Below are positions 59,970 through 64,000 of a DNA stretch of 64,000 nt, one piece after another. A program made the position numbers and the translations under genes. Source of the DNA: Epiperipatus broadwayi (lineage: Eukaryota > Onychophora > Udeonychophora > Euonychophora > Peripatidae); NCBI GenBank assembly GCA_028023455.1, contig JAQFVV010013349.1, positions 1 through 64,000 of the forward strand, given 5' to 3'. How positions within the stretch are numbered: position 1 is the first letter of the stretch; each line of letters opens with the position of its first letter. The notes under the pieces are model-generated. The model ran no database searches. It worked only from the letters and a program-made list of their open reading frames with translations, and was not told where the DNA came from.

Positions 59970-59972
<3 letters not shown>
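59903..59972. repeat. perfect 70-bp palindrome around (TA)n
   Basis: AGATGCTATATATTATCATG-ATGGTAT followed by (TA)n and the exact reverse complement. It is followed directly by another (AT)n run to about 60010. Confidence 0.97.
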
Positions 59973-60012
<40 letters not shown>

Positions 60013-60309
60013 TATTTAAGCGCATTAAAATACAAATTTACTTTAAATGGAATATAAATAATTGATCTTTACTTTTTTGAATTTATTGATTTTTTTTTGT
60101 TTGTCTTTTTTATTTTTAAAAACTCACATATAGATATTATACCGGTCAACATACTATCCACCCAACATGACCTGAACCCGAAGTTGGATTCAATCGCACT
60201 TGAACAAAAGAACTAAATCCAAGACCAAACTGAATACTAACCCAATTTACAAGCTCAGATCAAATCTAATAAACAATACATATTGACAGCACATGACTAT
60301 GTGCCAAGA

Positions 60310-60370
60310 AACTAGCTCAATGGATGTAATGGTTATCTGAGACCCCTGGTCTGATTCTACCTAACACATC
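60310..60370 (+). repeat. tRNA-derived SINE head fragment
   Basis: TAGCTCAATGG at 60313-60323 matches the pol III A box (TRGYNNARNNG) exactly. GGTCTGATTCT at 60348-60358 is a degenerate B box at the correct spacing. (AT)n begins about 40 bp downstream. Confidence 0.45.
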
Positions 60371-60395
60371 ATAAAATGACTACTATATTTCTAAG

Positions 60396-60399
60396 TAAG

Positions 60400-60447
<48 letters not shown>

Positions 60448-60451
60448 CTTA
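60396..60451. repeat. palindrome around (AT)n, first of a tandem pair
   Basis: TAAGTTCAT and ATGAACTTA flank about 38 bp of AT. Confidence 0.96.
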
Positions 60452-60456
60452 ACCGA

Positions 60457-60498
<42 letters not shown>

Positions 60499-60504
60499 TC
60501 GGTT
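60451..60504. repeat. palindrome around (AT)n, second of a tandem pair
   Basis: AACCGAAACAT and ATGTTTCGGTT flank about 32 bp of AT. It shares its first base with the end of the preceding palindrome. Confidence 0.96.
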
Positions 60505-60958
60505 GCCAATACAGACAGTGAGCATTAATATTTAAAAATAAGTAATAAATAATGGAGAAAATCAAACCATGTAAGTTATATAAAATATTTAATAGAAATA
60601 AATATTTGTTCAAATGTTTATGATTAGCATTATGCATTATCTCTTGTCTTTGGAGCATGAATTACAATTTACAATAAGTAATGCCAGTCATGCTCAAATG
60701 CCAATAATTAATATGGAGTAAAAGTCATTTTCATGTCCAAAACCTTCAGAGATTCAACTTAAAAATTACTTATAATATAAGTGCTGGAGTTTGCATGTAT
60801 ATTTTGGATCTAGTGTCTGAATATTCTAGCTCCTCACTGAGGTGAGCCAAAAGCTCAAACAAATTGGCCTGGGAATATTTTGGATAGAGAATTTAAATAT
60901 TTTTTTCTTACTGCACTTATCAATTAAGAGATTGTTTAAGCTATTGGTACACTCTCTG

Positions 60959-60963
<5 letters not shown>
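60505..60963. other. AT-rich non-coding stretch, nothing recognised
   Basis: No supported gene or repeat. Confidence 0.4.

Positions 60964-61056
<93 letters not shown>
60964..61056. repeat. (AT)n microsatellite
   Basis: About 85 bp plus a TTATATATA end. It abuts the dispersed ribozyme repeat. Confidence 0.97.
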
Positions 61057-61280
61057 AAGTTTCTAGCTCTATCCTTCACTGATGATAGCAAATTAGCTTG
61101 AAATCAGCTGATCTGAAGGTGGAGCCAACAAAAGATATAGTGAATTCTGATTCTTTTGACAATTATGTAAAAAAAAAAATATGCTTGTTCGGAGGTTTTG
61201 GTAAAGCTCCATTTATTGATCATAAATGCAAGCGATAGCAAGTTACATGATTTATAACTTGTTTTTGTTTTTCATATATA
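61057..61280 (+). repeat. dispersed, diverged copy of the 406-bp ribozyme repeat
   Basis: It follows the array monomer from GTTTCTAGCTCTATCCTTCA through GATATAGTGAAT, TTTTGGTAAAGC and CCATTTATTGATCATAAATG to AGCAAGTT and ACTTGTTTTTGTTTTTCAT, about 220 of 406 bp. It is bounded by AT-rich simple sequence on both sides. It resembles the edge monomers more than the array interior, so it derives from an older form of the family. It shows that the element also exists outside the array. Confidence 0.88.
61066..61125 (+). ncRNA. type I hammerhead ribozyme, dispersed copy
   Basis: Distal stem I GCUC (61066-61069) pairs with GAGC (61122-61125). Proximal stem I CCUUCA (61073-61078) pairs with UGAAGG (61114-61119). 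Core CUGAUGA is at 61079-61085. Stem II is AGC/GCU with loop AAAUUA. GAAA is at 61100-61103. Stem III AUCAGCUGAU (61103-61112) is a perfect 10-nt palindrome, and the cleavage C is 61113. All core residues are present. Relative to the array both stem I segments differ in sequence but remain paired. Confidence 0.82.
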
Positions 61281-61288
61281 TTTATATT

Positions 61289-61365
61289 GAGCGTAGCTAC
61301 TGTTGCAATATATATATATGATCTTATTTTTCATATATATTTATATTGCAACAGTAGCTATGTTC
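61289..61365. repeat. imperfect inverted repeat with 24-bp arms
   Basis: GAGCGTAGCTACTGTTGCAA (61289) and TTGCAACAGTAGCTATGTTC (to 61365) pair with three mismatches. TTTTCATATATATTTATATT is also repeated directly at about 61270 and 61328. It lies immediately 3' of the dispersed ribozyme repeat. Confidence 0.9.
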
Positions 61366-61379
61366 AAATATGAGTCTAA

Positions 61380-62423
61380 AAAAAAGTAACAGATAATAAT
61401 GAGTACAAAAGAGTGTTTATGGTGATTACTATTACGGATTGAACTAGTAGATATGAGAAAATTTGTAGATATACCTTCAAATCCTGTTACAAAAGAGTGT
61501 GAGTGAAATACAATAACCATGTAAAAGCATGAATGTATACATATATATTTATTACATATGTTGTTTTGATGTTGCATAGAATTAATTACTTACAGATTTG
61601 TATGTGAAGATAAAGAGAAGCAGTTATATGAGGAGTTGTATTTTTATATTTTTGTTTTATATATTTTTGTTGTTTATTAATATTGTAAGTTATAATTATT
61701 TAAATAATGTCATTTGTAGCACATATTTTGTTAATGAAAGCAAATTAAAATAAAAGGTTGGAGAGTAATAAATGAAATTGCAAATGGTACCATGGGCAAT
61801 TTCTGTTAATGACATTTGTCATTGGAATTCCAACAACTGGTCAATTTAGTATTTTTAAACAGTAGAAGCTAAAATACTTCCTGAGATATGGTCATCGACA
61901 TATGGATATAGAAAAAGTGAGATGAAAGAAAGTCAAAAAAAAAACTACATTTTTTTTTTTTTGATTTTGTAGTGATTCAGAAAAGACTGTTTGTTACACA
62001 GAGAAAGTAGCATGTAAATTAAATTTTCAAAAACTGATTTGATTAATTAATAAAAGTTAATAAGAGTACATCTCAATAAAGTGTTGGGGTAGTAGAATCA
62101 GGTGGATTCATTGAACTGGCCAGTACGTAGCTGTTGTGACATGCCTACTACGATGATCTTTGTCTATGAAGATTTTGCCGTTTATTTTAAGCAACTGAAG
62201 TGATTGCTGAGCTCCAAACCACAAGGACTATTGTGCCTTCAATCTTTGAATCATCTACCTAAGACCTTTAGGATGGATTATCATATGTGTAAATGTTATG
62301 GAATCTTTCATCATCTTTCAGATTGACTAATCTTGCTAAAACAATTTGCCATTGTCTTACTGTAAGCTTACAGAACATCAGCCTTAAACACGTGAATGTT
62401 CGCTCTCAAATGAGGTTACTTTG
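61380..62423. other. non-coding stretch, nothing recognised
   Basis: 62080-62420 is less AT-rich but I see no gene or known element. Confidence 0.4.
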
Positions 62424-62573
<150 letters not shown>

Positions 62574-62706
62574 GTGAACATATAATAATAAAATAAGAAA
62601 TATGTACTTTATTCCAACTTAAAGAAAGTAATTATAAAATAGATTAAATTGTTTTATAAATACAACTCTGACACATAGTTGCACTCTTTCATGACTGTGT
62701 ACTTTG

Positions 62707-62708
<2 letters not shown>

Positions 62709-62778
<70 letters not shown>
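62709..62778. repeat. (TA)n tract at the 3' end of the RTE element
   Basis: About 70 bp. On the minus strand it follows the LINE stop codon and a very short 3' UTR (GGTTGATAATGATG), so it may be the simple-repeat tail of the LINE or an expansion from it. Confidence 0.95.
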
Positions 62779-62784
<6 letters not shown>

Positions 62785-64000
62785 TATCAACCATTATCAA
62801 TCCACTGCAGGATGAAGGTCTCTCCAAGTTTAATCCATCTTCTCCGATCTTTAGCTTCTCTTCTCCACATCACCCCTGCACACTTTCTTATTTCATCCAT
62901 CCATCTCACATGTGGTCTCTCTCTGGGTCTTTTACGATCTCTTGGAATCCAGTTTAAAATTTCAATTGTCCATCTATTATCATCTCTTCTAACAATATGT
63001 CCAGCCCGACTCCACTTCAATGTTTTAATTTTTTCAATGAGGTCAGTAACACCTGTTTGTTCTCTTACCCATACATTGCATTTACGATCTCTTCTTGTTA
63101 CTCCCAACATACATCTCTCCATACTTCTTTGAGTGGTCTGAAGTCTCTGAATTGCTCTTTTATTAAGTGTCCAAGTCTCAGATCCATAAGTAAGAACTGG
63201 TAAAACACATTTGTTAAAAACCTTCCTTTTTAAACACATAGGCATATTTCCTTTTAGTATCAAGTTATTTCTACCAAAAGCATTCCAACCAAGTTTAATT
63301 CTATGATTCATTTTCTCCATTATGTTTCCATCTGTATTAATAATCTGATCAAGGTATTTGTAAATGTTAACTTCTTCTAATTCATCATAATCAATCTTTA
63401 TTTTCATATTTTGAGCAAATCGATTAAACATTACTTTAGTCTTTTTAACATTTATCTTTAGTCCTACTTTCCTACTTTCATCTGATAATTCCTGCAACCT
63501 TTCCTGCAGATCTGAAGCATTATTTGCAAAAACAACTACATCATCTGTGAAATCTAAATGACTTAAATAATCACCATTTACTTTCACTCCTTTAGTTTCC
63601 CATTTTAATCCACAAAATACTTCATGCAGCACTGCTGTAAAAAGTTTTGGAGATATGGAGTCAGCTTGTCTTACACCTTTCTCAATGTTGACTTTCCCAG
63701 TGTCATTATGAAATCTAATTGTTTCTGTTGCATTTTTATAAATATTCTTTAAATATGACAATATCCTGGATCTATACCTTGATGATCTAATGCTTTAATC
63801 ACTGAAGAAATGTTTATAGAATCAAATGCCTTTTCATAATCTACAAATCCTAAGCACAATGGCAACTCATATTCATTTGTCCATTCTATAACTTCTCTCA
63901 ATACCTGGATATAAATCTACTGTACTAAAACCACTTTTAAATCCGGCTTATTCTCTTCGTTGGTGGAAATCCAATGTTCTCTGTAGACGAGTAGTAATTA
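62779..64000 (-). mobile_element. RTE-like non-LTR retrotransposon, reverse-transcriptase 3' part, decayed, runs off the window
   Basis: Minus strand. At the right edge one frame reads RLQRTLDFHQRRE, then a stop where Gln is expected, then AGFKSGFSTVDLYPG (63950-63900). A second frame gives LREVIEWTNEYELPLCLGF and DYEKAFDSI (RT block with catalytic Asp; 63905-63815). After a frameshift near 63770 a 324-residue frame (63761-62787) follows with KGVRQADSISPKLF (normally G-RQGD-ISP), HLDFTDDVVVFANN (the F-ADD box as FTDD), LKINVKKTKVMFN, LTYGSETWTLNKRAIQRLQ and a C-terminal GHIVRRDDNRWT and GETFILQWIDNG. The C-terminal block and short 3' UTR match RTE-type elements. The G-to-A change in RQGD, the FTDD box, one stop and at least one frameshift make it non-functional. 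The N-terminal endonuclease would lie beyond 64000. Confidence 0.9.

Overview
This is a very AT-rich eukaryotic, almost certainly invertebrate animal, window with no convincing host gene. I see no rRNA or intact tRNA gene, no CRISPR array and no bacterial-type operon. Everything that can be identified is repetitive or retroelement-derived. The animal assignment rests on Penelope-like elements (PLEs) with GIY-YIG endonuclease domains, an RTE-type LINE, tRNA-box SINE-like pieces and dozens of long (AT)n tracts. Cephalopod or other mollusc, chelicerate and flatworm genomes would all fit; the sequence alone does not decide.

The centrepiece is 16.1-25.7 kb: a tandem array of a 406-bp monomer. About 20.7 nearly identical head-to-tail copies occupy 17293-25684. 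They are preceded by two decayed direct copies, a foreign GC-rich patch and one inverted partial copy. Reading the monomer as RNA shows a complete type I hammerhead ribozyme core in each of 21 repeats. It has a CUGACGA box, a short stem II, GAAA, a palindromic stem III, a cleavable C, and a two-part stem I. A separate diverged copy at 61.06-61.28 kb carries the same fold with compensatory changes in both parts of stem I. This is the architecture of a metazoan retrozyme: a non-autonomous, non-coding retroelement thought to move through self-cleaved circular RNAs. No such family is named here from memory, and this one may be undescribed.

PLE remnants, the likely autonomous partners, lie throughout. 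Family A has a minus copy (about 4.95-5.64 kb), a plus copy (about 6.0-7.24 kb) and a plus copy (41.75-42.72 kb). Family B (7.42-8.73 kb, minus) is a 5'-truncated RT plus GIY-YIG copy between inverted pseudo-LTRs. Two inverted C-terminal fragments face away from each other at 40.66-41.40 kb. A further RT/GIY-YIG relic lies at 53.98-54.67 kb (minus). All carry stops, frameshifts or altered catalytic motifs. A decayed RTE-like LINE runs off the right edge (62.78-64.0 kb, minus). Decayed coding-like stretches of unknown origin occur at 1-325, 37.63-38.93 and 50.64-50.96 kb.

The rest is AT-rich non-coding DNA with diverged dispersed repeats, three short minisatellites and more than 25 (AT)n tracts. 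The (AT)n tracts often sit exactly at element ends, or at the centre of perfect palindromes whose arms are unique sequence. At 60396-60504 two such palindromes abut. Taken together the window is a retroelement graveyard with one recently homogenised, probably still RNA-cleaving, ribozyme satellite.
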